64,000 nucleotides of DNA from Adiantum capillus-veneris (lineage: Eukaryota; Streptophyta; Polypodiopsida; Polypodiales; Pteridaceae). The stretch spans positions 84,319,025-84,383,024 of the forward strand of contig CM043958.1 in assembly GCA_014529385.2 (NCBI GenBank), read 5' to 3'. The position numbers were made by a program, and so were the translations under genes. The notes under the pieces are model-generated. The model saw only the letters and a list, made by a program, of their open reading frames with translations. It searched no databases and had not been told where the DNA came from. This document shows, piece by piece, positions 45,570-57,005 of the stretch; the stretch's first letter is position 1, and every line of letters starts with the position of its first letter.

Positions 45570-45905
45570 CATTAGGAGCTATGGACATTTATGTCGGCCG
45601 GCCAATGTGTATTCATGTTTTAGCATTGAAGAATCTATAAATGAAATACGTGCAAGAGGGAAATGCTCAATCTTGCATGGGAGGAGATTGCACCCAGCAT
45701 CGTCTTATTCTTCTCTCCTCTCCTCTCTTCTCTCTCGCTGTGCCGGCATAGCACTCCGCTCTAAGAGGTGCACCTGCACGTGCTCTCACGCTCTATCTTG
45801 CTCCCTATCTCCCTCTTTTGGTGTATAGCTTGGATTATGTGATTATGCGGATTCACTTGTTTATGGACTGTAACATGTTATTTTTGTATTTTGCTGGGCA
45901 ACCGC
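45570..45905 (+). repeat. LTR-like repeat copy 1 (inverted partner at 55735-56105)
   Basis: About 335 bases that match, in inverted orientation, 55735-56105. It contains ATCTATAAATGAA (TATA-like) and a pyrimidine-rich CTCTCCTCTCCTCTC patch about 80 bases downstream, as in an LTR or other promoter region. A decayed Ty3 gag follows at 45950. Confidence 0.6.
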
Positions 45906-45949
45906 ACCTTCCTTAGCAGCATGGAGAGGGACCCAACTTAGAGTCTAAT

Positions 45950-47330
45950 GTTGAAGCATGTCCTGAAACTATGGATGATTAATTTCTAGCAGTGGGAACT
46001 AACCAAGAAATTAAAGCTATGCTAGGTATATTTTGCTCATTGGAGATTCTAAACTCTGGTGGAAACAACATTGAAGAGACAACCCCACCACCAGTATTCC
46101 ATCTTTTGAGTAGATAAAGTAGGCATTTAAAGAGCACTACCTCCCTCCTACACATCAATCCATTAAGATGAACGAGTTTTTTGCCCTATGCCAAGTAGAA
46201 CTTACATTAGAGGAGTAATACACAAAGTATGTGCATCCTAAATGACAATGGAAGAACAAATTACCTGCTTCTTTCAAAGCTTTAATAAACCATTGAGAAA
46301 ATGCCTTAAAGACATGAGGCCAACATCAAGTCATGATGCTATCCTCAGGGCCAGACCTCTTCTAGTAGAAGGAAAAACTCTACAAGAAACTATAGCAACT
46401 TTAACAACTTTAGCGGAAGGGGTAGGGTAACTTTCAACCAAGAAAGTCAATGACATACAGTAAAAACTACAAAAACCTTAGAGCATACCTATTTGAATGT
46501 CAGATGCTATAGCTGCAATCAATGGAACACTATAGAAGTAACTATTCACAAGAGAAAAACCTTGGAATTTCTTTGAGGGCCAACCCTCAACCTCAAATAA
46601 ATCAAGGAAATAATCAATGAGGAGGTAGAAATGGAGGACTTGGTAGAGGAAGTGGAAGAGGAGCAAGAGCTTGTGCAGTCGTGGGAGAGCCAACCTTAAT
46701 GAATGAAGGAAGATGAAAGAGGTACCACTTTTCACTGTAATTGACAATACAACATGTAGTCATCCAAAACACTCCAAGCCAACAAGGTGAAATTTTGAGT
46801 TACTTATAGATTGTGGTAGTGCACATTCTTTTCTTTCTTTGAAATTCTTAAGGAAGCTAAAGTTAAATTAGTACCTAGTCAAAGCATTGATAGTAGAACT
46901 ACTAAGTGGAAAAGATGTTCTTTCTCAATTCTCAGTCAAGAAGGTGTAATTCAAACTCGGAGGAACCCCCACCTCATCCCACTTCTACACCTTGCCAATA
47001 AGGATATATAATGGTATCCAAGAAATGGATCGGTTATCCAAAAATCAAACACACATTTATTGTGCACATGGTAAACTTTCTTTAAACAATGAGCTAGGTG
47101 AAGAAGTATTAGTACATGAAACTAATGCAAAACCAAATGCTTAGTTAGTCGAGGCTAGTCAACTTCTAAATGGTTTACGTACAGGGCAACAGATCTATGT
47201 GTTTAAATTGAATAAGGTTGAAGATTTAGAGACTAACCTACTTCTTGCATGGCTTAAGGAATTTTCAAACATATTTCCAAAAGATCTCTCAAATCTACCT
47301 TCCCCAAGGGATATGATCTCTTGTGTGGTT
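45950..47330 (+). pseudogene. Decayed Ty3/gypsy gag, protease and pol linker
   Basis: Scattered plus-strand frames. At 46120-46420 there is gag capsid homology (KEHYLPPTHQSIKMNEF, then a MTMEEQITCFFQSFNK segment). At about 46790 a protease strand reads FELLIDCGSAHSFLS, a DCGS active site. At 47215-47310 a linker reads WLKEFSNIFPKDLSNLP, typical of the segment just before RT. RT itself is absent. Many stops. It may belong to the LTR-like repeat at 45570. Confidence 0.55.
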
Positions 47331-47399
47331 TAAGGAATTTTCAAATGTATTTCCAATAAGATCTCTCAATTTTTTTGTTGATCAAGTTCTTCAATGAAC

Positions 47400-47760
47400 A
47401 TCTGTGCTAGGATGGATTGCCAACAATCATTGTTGGAAGGTTGAAACAAAGTATGTTTCAGATGGCTTTCTTGTTTCTTGCATTCCTGTATGCTCTTTTA
47501 TACTTGTCAATTCCTCTTTGCAAAACGGTAATTGTTGTGTTGTTTGGGATTAAAATTGCCTACTTCATTTGGTACATCAGCAAGAGATATGGTTTGTATA
47601 ATGTATACAAAGAGAATAGGGTTAGGGTGTGGATTCTCATTGGATTGTAGTCGTTGAATCGAGTTTTTTCATTGTATTGACCATGTCCATATGGAAATAA
47701 GAACGGAAAAACAACAGACTCTATTGTGATGTCTTTGCACTCTGACATCTGACTTGGCAA
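47400..47760 (-). pseudogene. Possible Helitron Rep/helicase N-terminal remnant
   Basis: The minus-strand frame 47560-47760 contains VVFPFLFPYGHGQYNEK and ends LYKPYLLLMYQM. This resembles the FPFLFPxGxGGY and later ...FLMYQL segments of the Helitron-like N-terminal domain. Only about 65 residues are in one frame and no Rep HUH or helicase motif is seen. A gypsy or chance origin cannot be excluded. Confidence 0.35.
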
Positions 47761-48025
47761 GCCATTTTACATGAAGGAAGGAACACGACCACAAAGCATA
47801 TCTCCATTTATGAAGCTATATGGAGCCAAATTCATGCATATCAGATGAGGTATATGCGTATCATCTTGATGGCTCAACAAATGCTTCCAAAATCAAGAAA
47901 TTGGTATTGTTCTAGTCGTGATCAATTAGGTCAAAGGATTGTAGCTTTGAGTGGTGATGGGTCATGTCTCATAGAACCTCTTCAAACAATATTCACAATC
48001 CTATTCTTTTGTATGGTCAGGAGAT
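47761..48025 (+). other. Unassigned sequence before the C1-type LTR
   Basis: No gene is seen. The last bases, TCAGGAGAT, resemble the end of the C1 polypurine tract, so this may be eroded 3' sequence of a C1-related element. Confidence 0.35.
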
Positions 48026-49353
48026 TGTTAAGTATGAAGCTTGATTCACCCCTTGTACTTTTTAGTCTAAAAATGCACATTTTGTTAGGAAACTGGACGT
48101 AGCTAAGTAGATAAATGATTAGTTTACTTAATGGAGAGAGACAAATTATCACACATGAGAGGTTAGAGAGAGAGAGAGAGAGAGCACACAGTATACCTGG
48201 TTCACCCAATATCGCCTACATTGACAGGAAAGCAACAACTCAATGGCTTTTGTACTTCAAACAAGAAGTAGGTTACAAAGGCATTATACCCTTAGTAGAG
48301 CTCTCACCTTGCTTCACTCTCACCACCTCACGCCCGTCTTGTTGCATCAATTTCAAAATTTGTGTAGAAATGGCCTCCTTTTATAGGCTAAAAGGGGTGC
48401 CCTCTCTCATGAGAGGCAGCCGTGTGTAATTGTCCTTGTGTAGACAAGTTCAAATGGACTCATTAATCCACCCATGTGAGGCCGCCCTTGAGAAGACAAG
48501 TCCGCCTTTGAAGTTGGCCACTAGCCATTGAATTCAGCCATCAACCACCGGCCATTGGCTACCGGGCAGCCGCCCAAACGAACGATCGTTTTTCGACCAA
48601 TTTCAGGCCGCCGCCCGGTCATAATATTTTGACGAAAGGGAATAAACTGTGAAAATTGGCGAAGACTGACCGTGAAAATTTTGGTTTTCGACGAGTGATT
48701 TTTCTTTATGCATGATGGCTTCTCCTCATAATGGGGGCCTTACAAATGTGCGTTTTTAATAAAAACAAATTACAAGGGGTAAATCAAGCTCCATACTTGA
48801 CAAGTTTGTAAGGCCCCTATTATGAGGAGAAGCCATCGTGCGTAATAAAAATCACTCATTGGAAAACAAAAAATTTATGCCCATGCCAAAATATTCCTTT
48901 TTGTCGGTATATTATGGCCGCATGGTGGCTGAAAAGAGGTCAAAAAATGCCCAATCGGTTGGCAAGTGGCTCGTAGTCAATGGCCGATGGCCGATGGGTC
49001 GAAGTCAAAGTCCGGTGGCCATTTTCTAGGCGGACTTGTCTTCTGAAGGGCAGCCACATATGAGCGCATAGGAGAATTCAACTCAAACTTATCTACACAT
49101 GGGCAACTACACATGGTTGCCTCTCATGAGAGGGCAGCTCTTTTGGCCTATAAAAGGAGACATCTTCTACACACAAAATGCATTGTGAAGTTGATAAAAC
49201 AAGGTGTGTGTGAGGTGGTGAGAGTGAAGCAAGGTGGGAGTTCCATTAAGGGCATAATCCCTTTGTAACCCACTTCTAGTTTGAAGCACTAAAGCTATTG
49301 AATGGCTGCTTTCTCGTGGACGTAGCCCACATTAGGTGAACCACATATATCGT

Positions 49354-49417
<64 letters not shown>

Positions 49418-49432
49418 CTTTAATCTCTCATG
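48026..49432 (+). repeat. C1-family LTR (plus), interrupted by an antisense LTR
   Basis: Plus-oriented LTR related to C1. Its start (TGTTAAGTATGAAGC) is at 48026-48082 and its body at 48803-49432: a degraded minisatellite near 48980, TATA-like CCTATAAAAGG at about 49148, and (CT)n 49355-49413. It lacks the terminal 70 bases or so of the C1 LTR. It is clearly more diverged from C1 than the C1 LTRs are from each other. Confidence 0.8.
48083..48802 (-). mobile_element. Antisense solo LTR of the C1 family inside a C1-family LTR
   Basis: Full-length 720-bp LTR in minus orientation. On the plus strand it starts TGTTAGGAAACTGG and ends CCATACTTGACA. It interrupts the plus LTR after GCACATTT. The flanking five bases are CATTT and AGTTT, an eroded duplication. 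No internal sequence is present, so it is a solo LTR. Confidence 0.8.
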
Positions 49433-50255
49433 TGTGAAAATTATTGTATGTAATGGGTGCATGGGTACAAGTCGTCCATGAGTATTTGACTTTTGCATGT
49501 TCCAAAGCGCCAAGCAATAATACTGAAGTGAGGGTAACAAGACTGTCTATTTCATTTGTCTCATGATTTTGTCTATCATTCTATGTGAGGTATGTTACCG
49601 TGCAAGAGGGACATATTTCTAGATTGTGAGTGAATGTCACATTGCATGGTCCAATCTTTATACAATGCCGTAATTTCAAACCATGACCTTGCATATGGAC
49701 GTTTATCTCGTTTCAATCTGGTTGCAAGTCGTTCCCTAGATTTTTGACGTTTGCATTGTAGTCTTGTAGGCATTGAGAACCTCACATTGAGACCTAGTTT
49801 GGGAGAAACGATGACATATATAGTATGGCATCAATTATTTAGGACTAAAGTAAAGATGCACAAGGCACATTCACTAGTGTAGTATATTACATGCATTGGC
49901 TAGCAACCATATGCAAAGACTTGCGTCTCTAATTTTTATGTACAGGTGCTAATCAACATTGAGTGTATAGTTATGAAAAACAACATGCAAGTAAACCAAA
50001 CTAAAGGAAGCAAAGTGCAAAATTCTAAAACAAGCACGTGGATAAAGCATCAATGAATTTCAATAAGAAATAAAGTGCTTTACTGCCGATATTTGAGTCA
50101 AGCTATAAGAAAGCAATGTGAATAATCAAAAATTTTGCCTTGCGATGAAGGGTCACAGAATAAAAATCCAAGTATATAGTGCACGTCGCATACAAAAGTA
50201 TGGTGGAGAGTTGGCATTGTGGTCTCTCCAAACATTATAAGAAACAAAATTTATG
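49433..50255. other. Unassigned, no gene seen
   Basis: AT-rich sequence with no supported reading frame or repeat on either strand. Confidence 0.4.
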
Positions 50256-50685
50256 CCCTACCCCACCCTGTAGCATTTATATGTTGTGCCAAGCAAACGC
50301 ATAGCCATGAGAAATTGGCTGCAAATAATGGACCTTGTAGTGTTATTGAGCTGGAGACGTGCTTGTGCAATCAAAATGTCCATTGTTGTCAATATATGTC
50401 CGCTCTCTCAGACAAAAAATATGTGTTAAGACAAATACAAAAGATATTGGATATTGATTAAGGAAGTCGTTCCTTGCCCCGCCCCGTAGCATTTATGTGT
50501 TGCACTAAGAAAATGCATAGCCATGAGCAATTGGATGCAAACAACAGACCTTTTAGTGTTGTCAAGCCGGAGACGTGCTTGTGCAATCAAAACGTCACTG
50601 TTGTGAATATATGTCCTCTCTCTCGTCAGACACAAAACATGCACTAAGACAAATACAAAAGTTGAAGGATATTGACTAAGCTTAA
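50256..50685. repeat. Two-copy tandem duplication, period 216 bp
   Basis: Copy 1 is about 50256-50468 and copy 2 about 50472-50685. TAGCATTTAT is at 50271 and at 50487, and GGAGACGTGCTTGTGCAATCA occurs in both. The copies differ at roughly a tenth of positions by eye. Neither encodes a recognisable protein. Confidence 0.8.
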
Positions 50686-50689
50686 AAAG

Positions 50690-51005
50690 AAGCAGATATA
50701 ACTTTATGTTATATGTCAAGGGTCCACTACATAAAGAGTTTCATTTCAAATCAGTAGTCATATGACCAATTGGATTCCTTACAAGAGAATGAATGATAAG
50801 AAAAGGGAAATGGCGGGTAACTAACAGAGAATATATCATTTTGGCATCTTGTTGACTCAAAAAAGCATGACTTAAAATGTATTATTAAGTATTTTCATTT
50901 TCTCTCTCTAAGTTGACGTGGAGCTTCTTATAGGGCACAAAATTGAGTCCAAATTTCTCCTAATGACACCAAAAGGCCCACAAGGGGAGGTGCTTATCCT
51001 TTCCA
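50690..51005. other. Unassigned, no gene seen
   Basis: AT-rich; no frame, repeat or RNA gene supported. Confidence 0.4.
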
Positions 51006-51009
51006 AATA

Positions 51010-51260
51010 TTAGCTATGAAGCATGGCTGGGCAAGGGCCATGTACCATTGGGCAAGAGCCACACATAGGCATCACCATGGCCACCTAATTGATGCACCAC
51101 TGGGAACAACGGATAGAGCACATAGCAACAAGCTATGAAGGTGAGCACCAAATGAGCACAAGGTGTCCCTCTAGAGGGGACCCAACATGGGGTTTGAACC
51201 CACAACCTGTAGGTTGAGAAGACAAAGCCTTATTGTTAGACCAACTCTTTGGGGACCCAA
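51010..51260 (-). mobile_element. Candidate tRNA-derived SINE
   Basis: On the minus strand, AGAGTTGGTCTAACAA at about 51231-51246 resembles a Pol III A box and GGGTTCAAACCCC at 51189-51201 is a good B box, about 40 bases apart as in tRNA-derived SINEs. No cloverleaf can be closed, and about 180 bases of unrelated sequence follow. No target duplication or 3' tail was identified. Confidence 0.4.
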
Positions 51261-51505
51261 GGCAAGCATCTTTCCTAGTTTGCTATAATATATTTAGTGG
51301 GTCTGCATTGTTAGGCTCAATTAGAATCAACTCACATCACTTGCATACATGATCCCAATTTCTATACAACTTTCAAAAAATAAACGTAAAATATAGTGGC
51401 AAACATTTTACTTTGTTTTGTGAGATTCATGCCAAAATTTATTCAAGGGGATTTATAAGTAAATTGCCCATGAGCCAAAGACGTGATAATGCTAAAAATA
51501 GTGCT

Positions 51506-51732
51506 CGTGGAATTAGGGTTGCAGAGAAACACACACAGCTTGGAGAAGACGAAGGAAGCTCAAGGCACACAATGGAGAGTGTATTACTTAGTGTGCAATG
51601 GAAAGATAGATAGCCCTAGAGTGATGGGCGTATATACAATGCACGGGGGGAAAAAACCTCCTAAACAGGGAAAACATGCCTCGACAGTCCTAGTGTGTTC
51701 ACACACATCACTACCACATGTATATGGTAACA
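51506..51732 (-). repeat. C2 minus copy 3' LTR
   Basis: About 227 bp, the same sequence as the other three C2 LTRs, with an eroded left edge (CGTGGAATTAGGG instead of TGTTGGAATTAGGG). Confidence 0.85.
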
Positions 51733-51745
51733 AATCCCCCCTGGA
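51733..51745 (-). other. C2 minus copy polypurine tract
   Basis: CCAGGGGGGATTT on the minus strand next to the 3' LTR; identical in the plus copy at 60238-60249. Confidence 0.85.
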
Positions 51746-51807
51746 GTGATGCGGTGAACGAGATCTGGCACATGAGTAAAGGGAAGTGCCATGCCCCAAG
51801 GACATGA

Positions 51808-53168
51808 TCAGTCCACAAAGGGGAGTAAGCCCAAAGCTTTGCGGAAAGCTTCAAGCTTCTCATGAGACAATGCCTTTGTGAAAAGATCTGCAAGGTTGTC
51901 CTGTGTTGGCACATAAGCCAAGCTGATCCCTCCTACTGAGAGCCTCTCCCTGACATAGTGGTAATGCACCTCAATGTGCTTTGTGCGAGCATGAAAAACT
52001 GGGTTCCTTGCAACTGCCAATGCGCTCCAACTGTCAGTGTAGATAGTAATGGCAGTTTCCTATCCAACACCCAAATCAGCCATAAGGCGTCTGAGCCATA
52101 CACACTCAACCGTAGGTCTGAAGACTGCCCTGTACTCAGCCTGGCAACTAGAAGTGGCCACAGTAGGTTGCTTCTTGCTCAACCATGATATACATGAACT
52201 GCCAAGCATGAAACAAAAACTACTTGTGGACACTCGCGTGTCAAAACAACTAGCCCAATCTGAGTCCGAAAAAGCATGTAAGTCTGGCGGCAACGATCCC
52301 CCCTTGGGATAAAACAAGCCAAGATGTAAAGTGTCACTAAGGTATCGGAAAATCCTCTTGACAGCCAGCCAATGCTTAGACCCTCGGCTGTGCATAAATC
52401 TGCTGACCTGTGAGACTACAAACTGAATATCCGACGTCGTGTTGCATACATAAATGAGGCAGCCAACATCAGTTTGGTAAAGAGTGACATCAGAAGGATT
52501 GCCAGCATCATGTAGACTCAACTTCAAACCTATTTCCATGGGAGTGGCAATAGGTTTGCAATCCTCAAGTCCAAACATACATAGCAATGTCTCTATGTAA
52601 CTTTTCTGACACAAGGCAATACCACCATCACACTGCTTAAACTGTATACCCAAGTAATGATGCAACAGCCCCAAATCTTTCATCTTGAAAGTAGCATTCA
52701 AATCAGCCTTAAATTCAGCAATATGTCTCTCATTTGGTCCAGTGATCAGCAAATCATCAACATAAAGAACCACAATGAGAAATACATCATCCTCACGCTT
52801 TACATACAATGTGCTTTCTGTTGGACTGTTACGAAAGCCTCGTTTAACCAAATGATTGTCTGCTTTCTCATACCAAGCACGAGGAGATTGTTTCAACCCA
52901 TGCAAAGCATTCTTACATCTGCACACTTTGTCCTCTTGTCCTTTTATGACAAAACCGCGAGGCTGCGTTACATAAACTTCCTCAAATATGTCACCATTCA
53001 AGAAAGCAGTAACAATGTCTGATTGATGTACATCCCAACCAAAATGAGCTGCCAATGCACATAGAAAACGCACAGTAGTCATACGACAAGTGGGAGCAAA
53101 AGTCTCTTCATAATCTATGCCTTTTTGCTGTGCATAACCATTTGCAACAAGTCGAGCCTTATGGCGAT
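51808..53168 (-). pseudogene. C2 minus copy reverse transcriptase and RNase H
   Basis: Ty1/copia RT from the KARLVANGYAQQKG segment onward, with FLNGDIFEEVYV, LHGLKQSPRAWY, the intact box YVDD in VVLYVDDLL, and RNase H (SDSDWAS, CQAEYRA, HARTKHIEVHYHY, NLADLFTKAL). The only break is one TAG at 52057-52059 inside RNase H; the rest, to 51808, is in the same frame. The beginning of RT is lost in the deletion and is out of frame with Gag. Confidence 0.88.
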
Positions 53169-53594
53169 CTTCGACTCCAGCTCTTTATGCAGCAAAGCAA
53201 TTTTAGCCTCATTGCGGCTTGCATAAAGACCTAATAGAATATCCCAAGCCTGTTTTGCAGATTTTGCTGAACGGATGTGAGGAACAATGGTGCGCTTCAC
53301 AGACAACGCAATCAATGCATGAGCCTGCGCATCCTTAACATCCCAACGAGCTTGTTCTGCCGTAGGCAAAACAACTCTAATAGCTGCAATCCTTGCAGTA
53401 AGACCTGCAACATCCTCAACATCGCCTACATCCTCAGAACCAGGACGTACATCAATGCCCTGCACAATGTTCGAGTCACCCTTTGACACAAGAACATGTT
53501 GCATCATATAAGCCCACATAGGGTAGTTGTCCCCATCCAACTTGTCCTCAGCAGCAAACATCTTGAACACATCTATGTTGTTGTTGTCAGCCAT
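53165..53594 (-). pseudogene. C2 minus copy Gag, truncated
   Basis: The ATG at 53594 opens MADNNNIDVFKMF. About 143 residues match the Gag of the plus copy (57963) up to ELESKI, where the deletion joins RT sequence. The knuckle is missing. Confidence 0.85.
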
Positions 53595-53942
53595 GGTAAA
53601 TGCTGCACCTGATGTGAAAACTGCCCGAAAATAGGAGAAATGGAGCGGAAACAAACTGTGCTATATAGCACAAACCGTAGAAGACTATAAAGCACCTGTT
53701 ATGCAGAAAACGGCATTGACAGAAATTTTGCACAAAATGAAGAAATAGCCTGTGCAGTACTGCCTGTAGTGGAAACAGAGGCCGAAATGAGCCCAAATCA
53801 AAATTCTGAGCAGACCAAGCTTTTTGAGCTTCCCCAAAATATTTTTCGACCTGCTAACGCTTGCCAAAGCTCACTGAAATCGGAGAAAGTGAGCAGGCGT
53901 GTGCTGGAGTAGCTGGCGACTAAGCCCGGGAGGACGTGACCT

Positions 53943-53954
53943 GCTCTTATACCA
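53943..53954 (-). other. C2 minus copy primer-binding site
   Basis: TGGTATAAGAGC on the minus strand, a one-base variant of the initiator tRNA-Met site, shared with the plus copy. Confidence 0.88.
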
Positions 53955-53956
53955 AT

Positions 53957-54184
53957 TGTTGAAATTAGGGTTGCAGAGAAACGCACACAGCTTGGAGAAG
54001 ACCAAGGAAGCTCAAGGCACACAATAGAGAGTGTATTACTTAGTGTGCATTGGAAAAAATAGATAGCCCTAGAGTGATGGGCGTATAGACAATGCACGGG
54101 GGAAAAACCCTCCTAAAGAGGGAAAAAATGCCCCGGCGGTCCTAGTGTGTTCACACACATCACTACCACATGTATATGGTAACA
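53957..54184 (-). repeat. C2 minus copy 5' LTR (228 bp)
   Basis: Plus-strand edges TGTTGAAATTAGG and ATATGGTAACA. At 228 bp it is a short LTR for a copia element. Confidence 0.9.
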
Positions 54185-54505
54185 GTGTTGACTTGTATGT
54201 ACCAAGTACATACCCATTAAGATCCCCAAAGGGTAGACATTAACCTACCTCATGAGACACAGGAAGTGAGAACATGTTTCCCAAAGTCAAGACAATAGAT
54301 AACAAAGGAGGGCTTGCCACGTGGAAGATTCATAAGTAACATGACATGTCAGGTCCTAGCTGGCTTGATGGGCGATGGCCTCTCTCACTCTCTTACTGGA
54401 TTCTTCATATTCCTCTATTTAATCCTGCACTGTGCAACACCTCTGGAGGATTGTTCTGCGAGAAAGGATTACTCTAGAGTTTCCATAGTTGAGCATCTCT
54501 ATCTC

Positions 54506-54515
54506 TCTATCTCTA

Positions 54516-54569
<54 letters not shown>

Positions 54570-54596
54570 AATAAATAAATATATATATATATATAC

Positions 54597-54640
<44 letters not shown>

Positions 54641-54650
54641 ATATATATAT
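54506..54650. repeat. (TC)n followed by (TA)n microsatellite
   Basis: TC-rich run to 54550, then alternating TA with ATAA and TACA interruptions to about 54650. Extremely AT-rich and likely to extrude or melt. Confidence 0.9.
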
Positions 54651-54743
54651 GGACATGCACATTTTCATTATTTGTTGCTCTTACTCTTGCATCTGATTTT
54701 CATAAAGCGGGGTTGGATTACTTGAGTTATATTGTCTTTCATC

Positions 54744-54884
<141 letters not shown>

Positions 54885-54889
54885 GCATT

Positions 54890-55730
54890 CTGTTGCTTGC
54901 ATAATATGGACATTCATTCATTTAGGGTGTTGATGTGAACCAAATACTCATCCTAGTCACTAAATCTCTACTACAACTATGTACAGTCTTAGTCGTGTGT
55001 GCATCGACCTCGATCAGATTCACTCTGAACATGTCTGAAGGCTGTAACGCTGCTCTTTCCAAGAATGAAGCTCAATCTTGGTCACATTTTTCCATGTTGG
55101 TGGCTAAGCCTTCAAACATAACTAATGAATCCTCACAAGGCATTTTCAAGTCGAGATCTATCATACAAGATACCTTGGATTTCATTTGCTTCAAGTGTTT
55201 TTGTTTGATGATGAGTCTTGTTTGATTAATTAGAACATGTAGTAAGGGTGTGGGTAATGAATCTTTGAAGCTCAACTCAGAGATACTCTACCACCTGTGA
55301 TCAAATCACAAGCTACATGATGCATCACTCTCTTGATGTCACATGTAAGAGCTTCACAAAGCGTTTTTCTGAATTGTAAAGATCCTTCTTCATAAGCAGG
55401 ATTGATAAACACGATCAGATCATCATGATTTCTAGACCCAATCAATTCACATTAGCATTTATGATTTCCCAACGTTTTTATAGTATACTTGAAAGATAAC
55501 ACCTTTCACCCGTGACTACATCCATGAATCTTACCCTCACACATACCAAATCTAATCCTCTCAGCTACAACTTTCTATCCTCGACAATTCTACACTCTGG
55601 CATATGTAATTTCTCATAACCTGGTAAATAACATGATTTCAACTCGCTACCCAAGACAAGTAGCCAAGTGTTTTGTTTTATCAATATTGATGCACGTTTC
55701 ACAGCAACCAGTTATACGGTTGACAACTTG
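54890..55730. other. Unassigned, no gene seen
   Basis: No supported frame or repeat on either strand. Confidence 0.4.
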
Positions 55731-55734
55731 TATT

Positions 55735-56105
55735 GCTACTACCGGAAACAAGAAAGGCACTGCAAAATAACAAAAACAACATATTGCAAGCCATAAACCA
55801 ATAAATCTGCATATGTGGGTCATTGCACAAGCACATAATCAAAGCTACATGCGATTGGAGAGAGATAGAGAGCGAGAGAGAGAGAGTAAGAAAGCACATG
55901 CAAATGCACCTCCTAGAGCGGAGTGCTACATTGGTGCATGACGAGAGAGAAGAGAGGAGAGGAGAGAAGAAGGACACAAGCACTGGGTGGAATCTCCCCC
56001 ATGCAATAGTGTGCATTTTCCTCTTGCATGTATTTATTTATAGATCTCTTGGATGATCAAAATGAATACACCTTGGCCGGCCGGACATAAATGACCATAG
56101 CTCAA
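55735..56105 (-). repeat. LTR-like repeat copy 2
   Basis: Inverted copy of 45570-45905. On the minus strand it runs from GAGCTATGGTCATTTATG through a TATA-like ATCTATAAATAAATAC and CTCTCCTCTCCTCTC to the GTTATTTTGCAG area. The copies differ at roughly a fifth of positions with small indels. No coding sequence adjoins this copy. Confidence 0.6.
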
Positions 56106-56109
56106 AAAG

Positions 56110-56688
56110 ATCCCTTAACTAATAAAATATACATAAATTTGATGTCTTTTTGCATAGCCCATAGCTCAGTCATGCTTTTTCCACCTGTCAACTGCAATAA
56201 AATAATGATATATTAATTTCCACTACATACCTCTCTGTTAGAAAGCAATCGTTCTCAATTGCGAAGATAAGAATCTAGAAACCATACTTGTGAAAAACAA
56301 TGGTTAGTATTCTATGACAGAAATATTGCATATTGAAAGAAAAATTCATACAAGTAAACAACATTGCTTATGTCTGTCGTCATCCACATACTATGTCCCA
56401 TATCACTAGAATAAGAAATACATGTCATACCCTGATATATTAGGATATCATTGGTCACACTCATCGTTCAATAAATCAATACTCATAAATCTCAAGTCCA
56501 GATTCATAAACACTATCATGATAGGAAATCATCATATACCAAACCAAATCCAAATCCAATTGTAATTCCAAATATGAGTCCAAATCCAAACTATCTTTCA
56601 TTTTATATACAGGGGTAAAAAAATCATACTAAGGAAAGTAGTGGCCAGCATTGCATCATGATTTTGTGATTGGTGTTGTCTCAACCAA
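56110..56688. other. Unassigned, no gene seen
   Basis: AT-rich. CAAATCCAAATCC-like words repeat near 56545-56590, but no clear array or gene is present. Confidence 0.4.
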
Positions 56689-56689
56689 A

Positions 56690-57005
56690 AAATCTACACC
56701 AATGAGATGTGCTATCTAAATTTGTGAATCTGCACTAATGCTACCTACACTGGCGGATCTACATTTAGTTTTGTGCTGCCTAAATCAATGAATCTACACT
56801 TGTGCTACATAAACCAGTAGATTTGCACTTGATATTATTTAAAATAGTGAATCTACAATTTGTTGGTGTGGTGCCTAAATCAGTGAATCTTCAGTTATGC
56901 TGCCTAAACCGGTGGATGTGCACATTTTAATCGCTGTTTCGTAAATCGGCAAATCTACACCCAGATGAGAATTTACACACTGCCTAAATCGGTGAATGTG
57001 TGTAC
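56690..57005. repeat. Degenerate minisatellite, about nine units of 30-45 bp
   Basis: Units resemble GCTGCCTAAATCAGTGAATC TACACTT, with clear copies near 56780, 56870, 56910 and 56980 and weaker ones between. Unit length and sequence vary, so this is an old array. Confidence 0.7.

Larger units (their letters stand above)
51506..54184 (-). mobile_element. C2 minus copy: Ty1/copia with internal deletion
   Basis: Small-LTR copia element: 5' LTR 53957-54184, primer site, Gag start, RT and RNase H, polypurine tract, 3' LTR 51506-51732. The middle of the element (end of Gag, protease, integrase) is deleted, fusing Gag to RT at about 53166. The flanking five bases GTGCT and GTGTT suggest an eroded duplication. 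It is non-autonomous. Confidence 0.85.

Noticed and set aside
51180-51260. A true tRNA gene
   Set aside because: A and B box-like words are present, but the ends (GGGTCCC on both sides) are direct, not complementary, so no acceptor stem forms; a SINE fits better.
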